Of a stretch of DNA of 64,000 bases, positions 23,358 to 33,001 are shown piece after piece (within the stretch, counting starts at the first letter, position 1; every line of letters starts with the position of its first letter). Both the position numbers and the translations under genes were made by a program. Where the stretch lies: contig JACKDW010000001.1 of assembly GCA_020633295.1 (NCBI GenBank), positions 1,374,651 to 1,438,650 of the forward strand. The letters are read 5' to 3'. Source of the DNA: Myxococcales bacterium. Lineage in GTDB: Bacteria > Myxococcota_A > Polyangia > Nannocystales > Nannocystaceae. The notes beneath the pieces are model-generated. The model was not told where the DNA came from. It ran no database searches and was given only the letters and a program-made list of their open reading frames with translations.

Positions 23358-26243
23358 ATGGAACCCGCGCAGCTGATCCAGCATGATCACGACGAGCCCG
23401 TGATCGACCCGAAGGACAACCTCGACGCGGCGTCGCTCGCCGACGCGCGCACGATCCTGCGCGAGCGCGAAGATGATCGCGCGCGCTCGTCGGGCCGCGC
23501 GGCCGAGCCGCTCGCGCTCGGCGACGATCGCGAGCGGCTCGGACTGGCGCGAACCTACACGCCGCCCCCGGCGTCGCGCGACGACGAGCTCGCGCTCAGC
23601 GATACGCGCCACTCCGACGCGCCGCTGGCGCTGCGCGACACCCAGGCGACGCAGCCCGACCGCAAGCTCGCGTTCCGCGACACCCAGGCCTCGGCCTCGC
23701 AGAATCACCTCGCGGTCAGCGACACGATCGCCTCGGACTCGGCGCACCCGGACTTCGCGAAGGCCGCGGGCACCGAGGATCCGCGGATCAAGGATCTGGT
23801 CCGCGCGCAGCTGTTCAAGCGCCGCGCCGCGCCCGTCAAGCTCGGGCGCTTCACGGTCATCGGGCGCCTCGGCGAGGGCGGCATGGGGGTCGTCTACGCG
23901 GCCTACGACGATCGCCTCGATCGCAAGATCGCGGTCAAGGTGCTGCGCGGCCGCGGGAGCGAGAGCTCGACCGGGCACGCCCGGCTGCTGCGCGAGGCCC
24001 AGGCCATGGGCCGGCTCTCGCACCCGAACATCGTCGCGGTGCACGAGGTCGGCGAGCTGCCCGACGGCGAGGTGTTCGTCGCCATGGAGTTCGTCCGCGG
24101 CCACACGCTGCAGAGCTGGGTCGAGGCCGCGCCCCGCAGCTGGCGCGAGATCGTCGCGGTCTACCGCATGGCCGGCCGCGGGCTGCAGGCGGCCCACGAC
24201 GCGCGCCTGGTCCACCGCGACTTCAAGCCCCACAACGTGCTCGTCGGCGACGACGGCGTGGTCAAGGTCCTCGACTTCGGCCTGGCGCGCGGGACAGGTT
24301 TCTCGACGCCCGCGCTCGAGGCGGCCGCGGGCGACGACGCCGGCGGGCCGCCGGCCGACTCCGTGCTCGACACGACGCTCACGCGCACCGGCGCCGTCAT
24401 GGGCACGCCGGCGTACATGTCCCCCGAGCAACATGAGGGGCGCCCGGCCGGGCCCGCGTCCGACCAGTTCAGCTTCTGCGTCTCGCTGCACGAGGCGCTC
24501 TACGGTCAGCACCCCTACCGCTGCGACTCTCTGCTCGACCTGGTCGCGAGCGTGACCACGGGAGCGCTCGTCGAGCCGCCTGCGGGCGCGCGCGTGCCGG
24601 GATGGCTGCGCCGCGTGATCCTCAAGGGCCTCGCGGTCAAGCCGGAGGATCGCCACCCGTCGATGGCCGCGCTGGTCGAGGCGCTGGGACGCGATCCGGC
24701 CCGCGCGCGCCGGCGCTGGCTGTCCGTCGCGGGCGTCGCGGGGCTCGCCGCCGTCGGCAGCTTCGGCGTCGCGCGCGTGAGCGCCGACGCGATCGATACC
24801 TGTCCCGACGCGCAGATCGAGCTCGACGGGGTGTGGGACGACGCGCGCCGCGAGCAAGTCCGCGCGGCGCTGCTCGCCACCGAGCTGCCCTTCGCCGCAG
24901 AGACCTTCGACCGGATCGCGCCGCAGCTCGACGGCTACGCGGCGGCGTGGACGAGCGCGCGCGCGGACGCCTGTCAGACGCACCTCCAGGGTCGACAGTC
25001 GGACGCGCTCTTCGACCAGCGCACAGCCTGCCTCGACCAGCGCCGCGCCGGTCTGCGTGAGCTCGTCGACGGTATGGCGAGCGTCTCCGCCGACGCGGTG
25101 ATCAACCTGCCAACCGCTGTCTCGCAGCTCCCCGCCGTCGCGCGCTGCAGCGACACCGAGGCGCTGACCGCCGCGGTCGCGCCACCCGAGGACCCAGCGT
25201 TGGCGTCGGCGGTCACGGGGGCGCGTGAGGAGCTGGCGCGCGCGCGGTCACTCGGCTTGCTGGGCCGCTTCGACAACGCGTCCGCGCTCGCCGACGCGGT
25301 GAGCGTGGGCGACGCGGCCCAGCAATACCCGCCGCTCGCGGCCGAGGCGACCCTCGAGCGCGGCCGCCTCCAGATCGAGAGCTTCCAGATCGTCCCGGCG
25401 GATCAGACCCTCGAGCGCGCGCTGCTGCTCGCGCTTGCGAGCGAGCACGACGAGGCCGCGGCCGAGGCGATCGCGCGCCGCGTGTTCGCGCTCTCGGAGA
25501 ACAACGACCCACCGGCCGCGATTGCGCTGGCCCCCTTGGCGACGGCGCTCGTCGACCGGTTGGGCTCGCGCGGCGGCGATCTCCGCGCGCTCCTCCTGAA
25601 CAACCTCGGCAGCGCGTACGCCTCAAACGGCGACTACGCGCACGCGCGCGAGAGCTACCTCGAGAGCGTCGAACTCAAGCGAACGCTCGGCCCGCAGCAC
25701 CCCGAACTCGCGTTCACGCTGGTGAACCTCGGCGATCTGCTCGTCGATCAGCACGACTACGACGCTGCGCTCGAGCACGACGAACGGGCGTACGCGATCA
25801 TCGAGTCACGCTACGGGCCGCAGCACCCGTTCGCGGGCATGATCAGGCAACAATGTCGCGGTCGCGATGCTGCGCGCGGACTACTTCACGCGCGCGCGCG
25901 CGAGGTGACCAGCGAGCGCGCGCGCTCATCGAGGCACGCGCTCGGCGGCGACGCGCCGATCCTCAGCTACGTTTACGGGACCGAGGGCCGTCTCGCGCTC
26001 CTCGAGCGCCGATACGCCGACGCGCGCGACCACTTCGCGAAGCGCTCGCGCGCTTCGAGGCGAGCGGCGCGGGCGACTCGATCGAGAGCGTGCTCCCACG
26101 GCACGGCTACGCTGACGCGCTCGCGGGCCTCGGGACCTCGAGCGCGCGCGGGAGGAACACGCGCGCGCGCTCGAGCTGCGGGTGAAAGCGTTCGGCGAGG
26201 ACGCGAACGTCGCGGAGTCTCACGAGCGCCTCGGGGAATTTGA
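23358..26243 (+). CDS. Ser/Thr protein kinase with membrane helix and TPR tail; 3' part frame-damaged
   Basis: The intact part runs from the ATG at 23358 to about 25845. It has an acidic N-terminal region with repeated LALRDTQ/LAFRDTQ/LAVSDT segments (possible Thr phosphosites), then a complete Hanks kinase: LGEGGMGVVYAAYD, AVKVL, HRDFKPHNVLVGDDG, DFGLARG, GTPAYMSPEQ. One membrane helix (WLSVAGVAGLAAVGSFGVA) separates it from an extracytoplasmic TPR region (DYAHARESYLESVELKRTLG; DYDAALEHDERAYAI). After FAGMIR the frame fails: at least six frame changes occur in about 300 nt, mostly in CG runs. The remaining codons of this frame to 26243 are not native. The C-terminal piece is listed at 26182. 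Confidence 0.8.
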   Translation: MEPAQLIQHDHDEPVIDPKDNLDAASLADARTILREREDDRARSSGRAAEPLALGDDRERLGLARTYTPPPASRDDELALSDTRHSDAPLALRDTQATQPDRKLAFRDTQASASQNHLAVSDTIASDSAHPDFAKAAGTEDPRIKDLVRAQLFKRRAAPVKLGRFTVIGRLGEGGMGVVYAAYDDRLDRKIAVKVLRGRGSESSTGHARLLREAQAMGRLSHPNIVAVHEVGELPDGEVFVAMEFVRGHTLQSWVEAAPRSWREIVAVYRMAGRGLQAAHDARLVHRDFKPHNVLVGDDGVVKVLDFGLARGTGFSTPALEAAAGDDAGGPPADSVLDTTLTRTGAVMGTPAYMSPEQHEGRPAGPASDQFSFCVSLHEALYGQHPYRCDSLLDLVASVTTGALVEPPAGARVPGWLRRVILKGLAVKPEDRHPSMAALVEALGRDPARARRRWLSVAGVAGLAAVGSFGVARVSADAIDTCPDAQIELDGVWDDARREQVRAALLATELPFAAETFDRIAPQLDGYAAAWTSARADACQTHLQGRQSDALFDQRTACLDQRRAGLRELVDGMASVSADAVINLPTAVSQLPAVARCSDTEALTAAVAPPEDPALASAVTGAREELARARSLGLLGRFDNASALADAVSVGDAAQQYPPLAAEATLERGRLQIESFQIVPADQTLERALLLALASEHDEAAAEAIARRVFALSENNDPPAAIALAPLATALVDRLGSRGGDLRALLLNNLGSAYASNGDYAHARESYLESVELKRTLGPQHPELAFTLVNLGDLLVDQHDYDAALEHDERAYAIIESRYGPQHPFAGMIRQQCRGRDAARGLLHARAREVTSERARSSRHALGGDAPILSYVYGTEGRLALLERRYADARDHFAKRSRASRRAARATRSRACSHGTATLTRSRASGPRARAGGTRARARAAGESVRRGRERRGVSRAPRGI

Positions 26244-26814
26244 GTTCCGGTTCGGTGACCCTTCGCTCGCCAATGAGCACCTCCGCCGGAGCCTCGAGAT
26301 CCGCGAGCGGGCGCTGCCCGCTGGCGACGCCCGGATCGCGATCGCCCACCACCGACTTGGACAGCTATCCCTTCAGACAGGCGATCAAGCGTCCGCGCGG
26401 GAGCACCTCGAGCGCGCCGAGGCGCTGATCACCGCCGCGCTCCCCGAGCAGAACCCGCACGTCGTCGAGGTCATCCGCGCGCGCGGCGAGCTCGAGATGA
26501 CCGAAGGTGCATATGCTGACGCGCTCGCCCGGTTTGAGCGCGCCCGCGCGCTGTACGACGCGTTCCTCGATCCAGACGACCCGCTGCGCGCGCTCGTCGA
26601 GTTTGACATCGCGCGCGCGCTCGCGGCGCTCGGGCGCGACGACGAGGCCGAGCCGCGCGCCCGCGCGGCCTTGCAGGCGCTCGGCGAGCGCCCCGGGTAC
26701 GCCCGCGAGCGTGACGACGTGCAGGCGTTCGTGCGTGGCGGCCTCAAGGACTTCGCGCGCCCCGCCGGCGCCCGTGACCTGGCGCCGGCGGAGCCGGCCG
26801 CCCCGGCGCCCTGA
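26182..26814 (+). pseudogene. C-terminal TPR fragment of the kinase at 23358
   Basis: Reads KAFGEDANVAESHERLGEFEFRFGD... and continues with clear TPR repeats (LGQLSLQTGDQASAREHLERAEALI; EGAYADALARFERARALYD; LGRDDEAEPRARAALQALG). The same frame is already coherent upstream from about 26134 (DLERAREEHARALEL), and pieces from other frames (NNVAVAMLRADYFTRAR; REALARFEASGAGDS) fill the gap to the kinase. It is therefore the end of one gene of about 1150 codons, not a separate gene. Whether the breaks are real decay or assembly errors cannot be told here. Confidence 0.65.
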
Positions 26815-26820
26815 CGGCCG

Positions 26821-29031
26821 CTACGCGCCCGGCGGCTGCATGCCGAGGTTGGCGACGAGGAAGCCCCAGAGGTCCGCCCACTCCTCGATCTTCTTGCTCG
26901 TCGGCTTGCCCGCGCCGTGCCCGGCGCGGGTGTCGATCCGGATCATCACGGGCGGCTCGCCGCGGTGCGCGTGCTGCAGCGCGGCCGCGAACTTGTAGCT
27001 GTGCCCCGGGACCACGCGGTCGTCGTGGTCGGCGGTGTACACGAGCGTCGCCGGGTAGCGCGTGCCCGGCTCGAGGTTGTGCAGCGGCGAGTAGGCGAGC
27101 AGCGCCTTGAACTCCTCGGCGTCGTCCGGCGAGCCGTAGTCCGAGGTCCAGGCGTGACCGATCGTGAACTTGTGGAAGCGCAGCATGTCCATGACGCCGA
27201 CGCCCGGGAGCGCGGCCGCGAACAGCTCGGGGCGCTGGGTGATCGCCGCGCCGATGAGCAGGCCGCCGTTGCTGCGGCCGCCGACGGCGAGCTTCTGCGG
27301 GCTCGTGTACTTCTCGGCGACGAGGTACTCGGCCGCGGCGATGAAGTCGTCGAACACGTTCTGCTTGCGCAGCTTCATGCCGGCCTCGTGCCACTCCGAG
27401 CCGTACTCGCCGCCGCCGCGGAGGTTGGCGACCGCGTAGACGCCCCCCATCTCCATCCACGCGAGGTTGGGGACCGAGAAGCCGGGCGTGAGCGAGATGT
27501 TGAAGCCGCCGTAGGCGTACAGGTAGGTCGGGTTCTGCCCGTTGAGCTCGAGGCCCTTCTTGGCCGTGATGAACATCGGGATCGTGGTCCCGTCCTTGCT
27601 CTTGTAGAACACCTGACGGGTCTCGTAGTCGTCCGGGTTGAACTTGAGCGCGGGCGACTTGAACACCGAGCTCTCGCCGGACTTGATGTCGTAGCGATAG
27701 ACCGTGCCGGGCTCGGTGAAGCTCGTGAAGGTGTAGAAGGTCTCCTTGGCGTCCTGCTTGCCGCCGAAGCCGTAGACGGTGCCGATGCCCGGGAACTCGA
27801 CCTCGCGCTCGAGCGCGCCCTTGAGGCTGAAGACCTTGACCTGGCTCCGTACGTCCTTGAGGTAGCGCGCGAACAGCTTGCCGCCGACGTAGCTCGCGCC
27901 GTGCAGCGTCTCGGGGGCCTGCGGGATGATCGTCTTCCAGTCCGCAGGGTCAGGTCGCTTGAGGTCGATCTCGATCACGCGCCCGCGCGGCGCGTCCTTG
28001 TCGGTGCGGAACAGCAGCTTGCTGCCCTGGTTGCCGACGAAGGAGTACTCGGCGTCGAACTGGTTGAGCAGCTCGACGAATTGCCCCTTGGTCGGCCCGG
28101 CCTTGAGGTCCAGGACGAACACGCCGTTCTTCTTCGACGTGCCCTCCCACACGCGGCTGACGAGGTAGCGCCCGTCCTCCGTGACGCTCGAGCCGAAGCC
28201 CCAGCGCGGCTGGTCGGGGCGCTCGTAGATCTTGACGTCGTCGGCCTGCGGGGCGCCGAGCGCGTGGTAGTAGATCATGTGGTTGTAGTTGGCGCCCTCG
28301 AAGGTCTCGCCCTCCTTGGGCGCGGCGAAGCGGGCGTAGAAGAAGCCCTTGCCGTCCTTGGTCCACGAGATCTCGGAGAACTTCGACCACTGGATGTGGT
28401 CGGGCAGGTCCTTGCCGGTCTTGATGTCGCGGACCTTGAACTCCTCCCAGTCGGAGCCCGCGCGCTTGATCCCGTAGGCCACGAGCTTGCCCTTGGGGCC
28501 AGGCGTGAAGGATCCGAGCGCGACGGTGCCGTCCTCGGAGAGCGTGTTGGGGTCGAGGAAGACCTTGGCCTCGGCGTCGAGCGACGGGGTGACGTAGATG
28601 ACGTTTTGGTTCTGCAGCCCGTCGTTGCGCGAGTAGAAGTAGTGCTTGCCCTCGCGCATGGGCAGGCCGAAACGCTCGTAGTTCCACAGCTCGGTCAGGC
28701 GCGCGCGGATCGGCGCGCGCGCGGCGATGGTCTCGAGGTAGCCGAAGGTCACCGCGTTCTCGGCCTCGACCCAGGCGCGCGTCTCGGGGGCGTCGAGGTC
28801 CTCGAGCCAGCGATAGGGGTCGGCGACGCGCGTGCCGTGGAGCTCCTCGGCCGTGTCGGCGCGGCGCGTCGCCGGGTAGCTGTACGGCGACGGCGCCGCC
28901 GCAGGCGCGCCCGCGTCTCCTTCAGCCGACGGCGCGCGGTCAGCCGGCGTCTCGCTGGCGGACGGGCGACACGCGACGACGAAGGCGACGGACAGGAGGG
29001 CGGGGAGCAGGACGCTGCGAATCGTGGGCAT
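26821..29031 (-). CDS. Prolyl oligopeptidase family serine peptidase, lipoprotein
   Basis: 736 residues from the ATG at 29031. Lipobox VAFVVAC-R. An N-terminal YPATRRADTAEELHGTRVADPYRWLEDLDAPETRAWVEAEN segment typical of S9A enzymes (given here in part) leads into a seven-bladed propeller; the alpha/beta-hydrolase domain has Ser in GGRSNGGLLIGA, Asp in YTADHDDRVVP, and His in RAGHGAGKPTSKK. These enzymes cut short Pro-containing peptides. The lipid anchor would place it in the periplasm or at the outer membrane, so it probably processes imported or extracellular peptides. It overlaps no neighbour; the gluQ gene ends the next - strand unit. Confidence 0.93.
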   Translation of the reverse strand: MPTIRSVLLPALLSVAFVVACRPSASETPADRAPSAEGDAGAPAAAPSPYSYPATRRADTAEELHGTRVADPYRWLEDLDAPETRAWVEAENAVTFGYLETIAARAPIRARLTELWNYERFGLPMREGKHYFYSRNDGLQNQNVIYVTPSLDAEAKVFLDPNTLSEDGTVALGSFTPGPKGKLVAYGIKRAGSDWEEFKVRDIKTGKDLPDHIQWSKFSEISWTKDGKGFFYARFAAPKEGETFEGANYNHMIYYHALGAPQADDVKIYERPDQPRWGFGSSVTEDGRYLVSRVWEGTSKKNGVFVLDLKAGPTKGQFVELLNQFDAEYSFVGNQGSKLLFRTDKDAPRGRVIEIDLKRPDPADWKTIIPQAPETLHGASYVGGKLFARYLKDVRSQVKVFSLKGALEREVEFPGIGTVYGFGGKQDAKETFYTFTSFTEPGTVYRYDIKSGESSVFKSPALKFNPDDYETRQVFYKSKDGTTIPMFITAKKGLELNGQNPTYLYAYGGFNISLTPGFSVPNLAWMEMGGVYAVANLRGGGEYGSEWHEAGMKLRKQNVFDDFIAAAEYLVAEKYTSPQKLAVGGRSNGGLLIGAAITQRPELFAAALPGVGVMDMLRFHKFTIGHAWTSDYGSPDDAEEFKALLAYSPLHNLEPGTRYPATLVYTADHDDRVVPGHSYKFAAALQHAHRGEPPVMIRIDTRAGHGAGKPTSKKIEEWADLWGFLVANLGMQPPGA

Positions 29032-29137
29032 GGTGCACAAACCTCGGCGCGCGGGCCCCGGGCGGCGGCGCGCTCCCCGAGTTCTATCAGGTTGCCCGCG
29101 AGCTCGCCGCGCTGACGTCCGCGGCCGATCGGTCTGT

Positions 29138-30085
29138 TCAAGCCAGGGTCTCGAGCTCGAGCGGCGCGTCGCGCAGCCGCGCCGAGAACACCGGCGGGAG
29201 CTCGGCGAGCAGCGCGCGCGCCGAGATCGCGGGGGCCGTCGCGGGCCACAGCCCCACCGATCGCGCCAGCGCGGCGACGGTGCGTTCGGGCGTCGCCCCG
29301 CCCTCCCGCAGCGCGCTGAGATCGGGCGCGCCGTGGCGCTTGCTCAGCTTCTGTCCGTCGGGCCCGAAGATCAGCGGGACGTGGGCGTAGCGCGGCGGCG
29401 GGTGGCCGAGCGCGCGCAGCAGGTGCACCTGGCGGGGCGTGCAGTGCAGGAGGTCGTCGCCGCGCACCACGTCGGTGATCTGCATGGCCGCGTCGTCGAC
29501 GACGACCGCGAGCTGGTAGGCCCAGGCGCCGTCGCTGCGCCGCAGGACGAAGTCGCCGACGTCGCGCGCGATGTCGTCACGGGCGGCGTCCGGGCCGTGC
29601 ACGAGATCATCGACGGAGACGCGCCCCGGGGGCGCGCGCCAGCGCAGCGCGGTCGGGCGCCCGGCCGCGACAGGTCCCGAGCGACAGGTCCCAGGGTAGA
29701 TGACCTCCCCGCCAGGCGAGAAGCGAGCGCGCGTTCGCAGCTCGCGGCGGGAGCACGAGCACGCGTAGGTGCTGAGCCCCGCGATCGCGCGCTCGTAGTG
29801 CGAGAGGCGCTCGGACTGCCGGTACGGCCCGAACGGCCCGCCGACGTCGGGTCCCTCGTCCCAGTCGAGCCCCATCCACGCGAGGTCGCGATAGACGCGC
29901 TCCTCGAGCTCGGGGCGCGAGCGCGTCGGATCGTTGTCCTCGATCCGCAGCACGAAGCGCCCGCCCTGCTGGCGCGTGTACAACCAGGCGAGCAGCGCGG
30001 TGCGTGCGTTGCCGAGATGTAGGCGGCCGGTCGGGCTGGGCGCGTAGCGCCCGCGGTGCGGCGCGGCGGCGGACGGCGTCGACAT
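29138..30085 (-). CDS. gluQ: Glutamyl-Q tRNA(Asp) synthetase
   Basis: 315 residues: a glutamyl-tRNA synthetase catalytic core without the anticodon-binding domain, the usual size of GluQ-RS (YadB). APSPTGRLHLGN is the HIGH region and GQKLSKRHG the KMSKS region. A zinc site is visible as CSCSRRE...YPGTCR. The enzyme attaches glutamate to queuosine at position 34 of tRNA-Asp. Presence implies that the organism makes or salvages queuosine. The gene starts 43 nt after the stop of the NTF2-like gene on the same strand. Confidence 0.92.
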   Translation of the reverse strand: MSTPSAAAPHRGRYAPSPTGRLHLGNARTALLAWLYTRQQGGRFVLRIEDNDPTRSRPELEERVYRDLAWMGLDWDEGPDVGGPFGPYRQSERLSHYERAIAGLSTYACSCSRRELRTRARFSPGGEVIYPGTCRSGPVAAGRPTALRWRAPPGRVSVDDLVHGPDAARDDIARDVGDFVLRRSDGAWAYQLAVVVDDAAMQITDVVRGDDLLHCTPRQVHLLRALGHPPPRYAHVPLIFGPDGQKLSKRHGAPDLSALREGGATPERTVAALARSVGLWPATAPAISARALLAELPPVFSARLRDAPLELETLA

Positions 30086-30127
30086 GCGTCGAGGGCCCGG
30101 ATACCACGCGCGCGCGCGGACGGTCGC

Positions 30128-30700
30128 CTACCAGGCGCGCGGGAGGTAGGCGGCCGGGATCGGGTTGCTCTGGTGCTCCTCGGTCCAGACGATGCTGAGG
30201 ATCCACCAGCGCGCGCCGTCGTGCCGGAGCTGGATGCTGTTGATCCCGCGGACGAGCAGCTCGCCGTCCCCCTGACAGGTCCGCCCCTCGTAGCTGCTGA
30301 AGACGTGCGCGATCCCGGCGTACACCTCGGTGCGCCGAAACAGCTCACGCTCGACAAAGCTCATCAGGCCGGTCTGCGAGATCCGCTCGCGCGCGCGCGC
30401 GACGAAGCCCGCGACGTGCGTCTCAACCGTCTCGCCGGTCGGCTTGACGGCGATCAGCTTGGCGTCCTCCGTCAGCAGGCTCGCAAGTCGCGCCTCATCC
30501 GGGCCGGCGCCGGTCGTAAACGAGACGCTCTCGTAGGTCGCGCGAACGATGGCGTCGATCGAGGCCACGTCCTCGGGAGCCGCGCGAACAGCGAGGTGGT
30601 GTCTACGGGCGGCTACGGCCAGCGACGCGTCGAGATGCAGCGGCGCGTGCGGCGGACGCAGGATGGGGTTGGACTGACCTTGGGGAGGTTCTTGATTCAA
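30128..30700 (-). CDS. NTF2-like / SnoaL-like domain protein
   Basis: 190 residues. I chose the TTG at 30700 because AAGGAG lies 6 nt upstream and TATAGT at 30727-30732 makes a good -10 box; the GTG nine codons upstream would leave no room for a leader. The sequence IDAIVRATYESVSF...LASLLTEDAKLIAV...GFVARARERI...VFSSYEGR...GINSIQLRHDGARWWILSIVW follows the cone-shaped NTF2-like fold (DUF4440/SnoaL type). Members act as small-molecule isomerases, hydrolases or binding domains; no catalytic set can be assigned. No signal peptide. Confidence 0.7.
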   Translation of the reverse strand: MNQEPPQGQSNPILRPPHAPLHLDASLAVAARRHHLAVRAAPEDVASIDAIVRATYESVSFTTGAGPDEARLASLLTEDAKLIAVKPTGETVETHVAGFVARARERISQTGLMSFVERELFRRTEVYAGIAHVFSSYEGRTCQGDGELLVRGINSIQLRHDGARWWILSIVWTEEHQSNPIPAAYLPRAW

Positions 30701-30726
30701 CCTTTGCTCCTTCAGAGGTTCGTTCA

Positions 30727-30732
30727 CTATAC
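30727..30732 (-). promoter_or_regulatory. -10 box of the NTF2-like gene
   Basis: TATAGT on the - strand, 26 nt before the TTG start with AAGGAG between them. Confidence 0.4.
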
Positions 30733-30999
30733 ACGCGGCCGGTTCACCGCGATCCCGTGGAACTCTCCGTAGCGGCCACTACAAGGGCAATAAGAAGGCT
30801 TCGCGCGACGCGCGTTCGACCGACATATCACCGTTTCTCCCCCTCTCCGGGGGCGTGTCCGCGCGCGGGCTCGACGGCCGGAACATGCGCGATGTGTTTG
30901 CGTCAGAGATCGCTCACGGCGCCACAGCGCCGGAGACGCAGGCGACCCGCGTGATCTGGCCCGTGGTAATCACGGGGCTCCCGAGTATCCTCGGGCCCG

Positions 31000-32049
31000 A
31001 TGGCCGACCGATACGACATCAGCCAGCGGAAAAAGGACCATCTCGCGCTGTGCGCTGGCGACAACGTCAGCTTCCGCGAGAAGACGACGCTGCTGCACGA
31101 AGTCGCGCTGGTGCATTGCGCGCTCCCCGAGATGCACGCGGACGAAGTCGACAGCTCGGTCGAGTTGCTGGGCAAGCGGTTGAGCGCGCCGGTCGTCGTC
31201 GCGGCGATGACCGGCGGTACGGACGAGGCCGCGAAGATCAACCAGGACTTGGCGCGCGCCGCCGATGAGCTGGGGCTCGGATTCGGGCTCGGCAGTCAGC
31301 GCGCGATGTTCGAACGCCCCGAGACCGCCTGGACGTTCAAGGTCCGTGAGCAGGCGCCCAACGTCCTGCTGCTCGGCAACCTCGGGCTCGTGCAGGCCCG
31401 GCAGATGACCACCGGGCAGATCCAGGACCTGTGCGGAGAGACGGGCGCAGACGCGCTCTGCATCCACCTCAATCCGGCCATGGAGATCGTCCAGCCCGGC
31501 GGCGATCGGGACTTCTCGGGCGGCGCCGACGTCCTGCGCCGTCTCGTCGAGGAGCTGACGATCCCGGTCGTCGCCAAGGAGACCGGCTGCGGGCTGTCGC
31601 GCTCGGTTGGCGCGCTCATCCGCTCCTGCGGCGTCGAGCACGTCGACGTGAGCGGCGCGGGCGGAACGAGCTGGGTGGCCGTGGAGGCTCACCGGGCGGA
31701 CAACGACACCGCGCGGCACATCGCCGAGGAATTGTGGGACTGGGGCATCCCGACTGCGGCCTCGCTCCTGCAACTCGAGGGTCTCGGCCTGCAGATCATC
31801 GCCACCGGCGGCCTGCGTACGGGCAGCGACGTGGCTCGCGCGGTCGCGCTCGGCGCGAGCGCGGGCGGGCTCGCCTCACCGGTGCTGAAGGCCCACCGCG
31901 CCGGCGGGTTTGAGGGCGCCCGCGCGTTCCTGGGCCGCGTCGTTCAGACTGTCCGCAGCATCATGCTGCTTACGGGGTCGCGGACCATCGACGAGCTGCG
32001 CCAGAGCCCCCGGGTGATCGGACCGACGCTCGAGCGCTGGCGCGTGTGA
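31000..32049 (+). CDS. fni: Isopentenyl-diphosphate delta-isomerase, type 2 (FMN)
   Basis: 349 residues, the normal length for the FMN-dependent type 2 enzyme that interconverts isopentenyl and dimethylallyl diphosphate. Family motifs: RKKDHLALC near the N-terminus, AAMTGGTDEA, LGLGFGLGSQRAMFE, NLGLVQARQ, LCIHLNPAMEIVQPGGDRDF, VVAKETGCGLS, DVSGAGGTSWVAVE, ATGGLRTGSDVARAVALGA. First gene of a + strand isoprenoid cluster; the stop codon overlaps or nearly touches the mevalonate kinase gene. A soluble enzyme. Confidence 0.95.
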   Translation: MADRYDISQRKKDHLALCAGDNVSFREKTTLLHEVALVHCALPEMHADEVDSSVELLGKRLSAPVVVAAMTGGTDEAAKINQDLARAADELGLGFGLGSQRAMFERPETAWTFKVREQAPNVLLLGNLGLVQARQMTTGQIQDLCGETGADALCIHLNPAMEIVQPGGDRDFSGGADVLRRLVEELTIPVVAKETGCGLSRSVGALIRSCGVEHVDVSGAGGTSWVAVEAHRADNDTARHIAEELWDWGIPTAASLLQLEGLGLQIIATGGLRTGSDVARAVALGASAGGLASPVLKAHRAGGFEGARAFLGRVVQTVRSIMLLTGSRTIDELRQSPRVIGPTLERWRV

Positions 32050-32078
32050 GCCGCGACGTCAACCTCGGGAGCACCATG

Positions 32079-32999
32079 ACCCCGCGACTTCACCCCCACG
32101 CCTCGGCGAGCGGCAAGGTCATCCTCGTCGGTGAGCACGCGGTCGTGTACGGGCAGCCTGCGCTCGCGGCCGGGCTCCCGGACGGCCTCGAGCTGTGGGC
32201 GTCGCCGCTGGACCGGCGCACCGACGCCACGCGCCTCGTGATCCCGGAGTGGCAGCTCGACCTCGTGCTGACGCCCGACAACGACCACCCCGTCGCCCGC
32301 GCGACCCTCGAGGTCCTCGGGTTCTGCGACGGCCCGCTCACGGGCTGGCGCATCACCGGCACCTCGCGTCTGCCGAGCCGCGCCGGATGCGGATCGTCGG
32401 CGGCGCTCTCGGTCGCGCTCGCCCGTTTGGTGCTCGGTGACGAGGCCGCGCCGGCCGACATCATCGAGGCCTCCCTGGCCGGTGAGCGGGTGTTCCACGG
32501 GAACCCGTCCGGGATCGACAACCTCGTGGCGACCACGGGCGGGATCGTCCGCTTCGTGAAGGGCCAACCCGCAGCGGAAATTGCGGTGAAGGCGCCACTC
32601 CCCTTGCTCGTTGTCCCGACAGGCATCCCGCGCTCCACGGCCGCCCAGGTCACCAAGGTTCGGGAGCGCCTCGCGCGACTCCCATCGATCGTGCGCCCGA
32701 TCTTGGACGCGATCGGGCATGCGACGGACGACGCCATCTCTGCCATCAATTCCTGCAATTACAATATTTTGGGTGAGATCTTCACAGTGACACATGAACT
32801 TCTCTCGAGCCTCGGCGTCTCGTGTCCGGCGCTTGATTCGCTCCAGGCCGACGCGCTCTCAGCGGGCGCGCTTGGCGCGAAGCTGACCGGTGCTGGGGGC
32901 GGTGGCTGCCTCCTCGTGCTCCCTCCTGCCGACCCGTCCCCTGTGATCGACGCGATGCGCGCGCGCGGCCTGGAGCCCCTCGCGGTGGAGGTTCGCTAG
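32079..32999 (+). CDS. mvk: Mevalonate kinase
   Basis: 306 residues from the ATG at 32079, which has GGGAG 5 nt upstream; a GTG at 32046 overlapping the fni stop (GTGA) would add 11 residues. GHMP kinase: GKVILVGEHAVVYGQPAL (substrate-binding N-terminus of mevalonate kinases), ATP loop SRAGCGSSAALSVALA, HGNPSGIDN (active site), and KLTGAGGGGC. It phosphorylates mevalonate to mevalonate 5-phosphate with ATP. It sits between IPP isomerase and mevalonate diphosphate decarboxylase in one transcription unit. Confidence 0.92.
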   Translation, partial: TPRLHPHASASGKVILVGEHAVVYGQPALAAGLPDGLELWASPLDRRTDATRLVIPEWQLDLVLTPDNDHPVARATLEVLGFCDGPLTGWRITGTSRLPSRAGCGSSAALSVALARLVLGDEAAPADIIEASLAGERVFHGNPSGIDNLVATTGGIVRFVKGQPAAEIAVKAPLPLLVVPTGIPRSTAAQVTKVRERLARLPSIVRPILDAIGHATDDAISAINSCNYNILGEIFTVTHELLSSLGVSCPALDSLQADALSAGALGAKLTGAGGGGCLLVLPPADPSPVIDAMRARGLEPLAVEVR

Positions 33000-33001
33000 C
33001 C

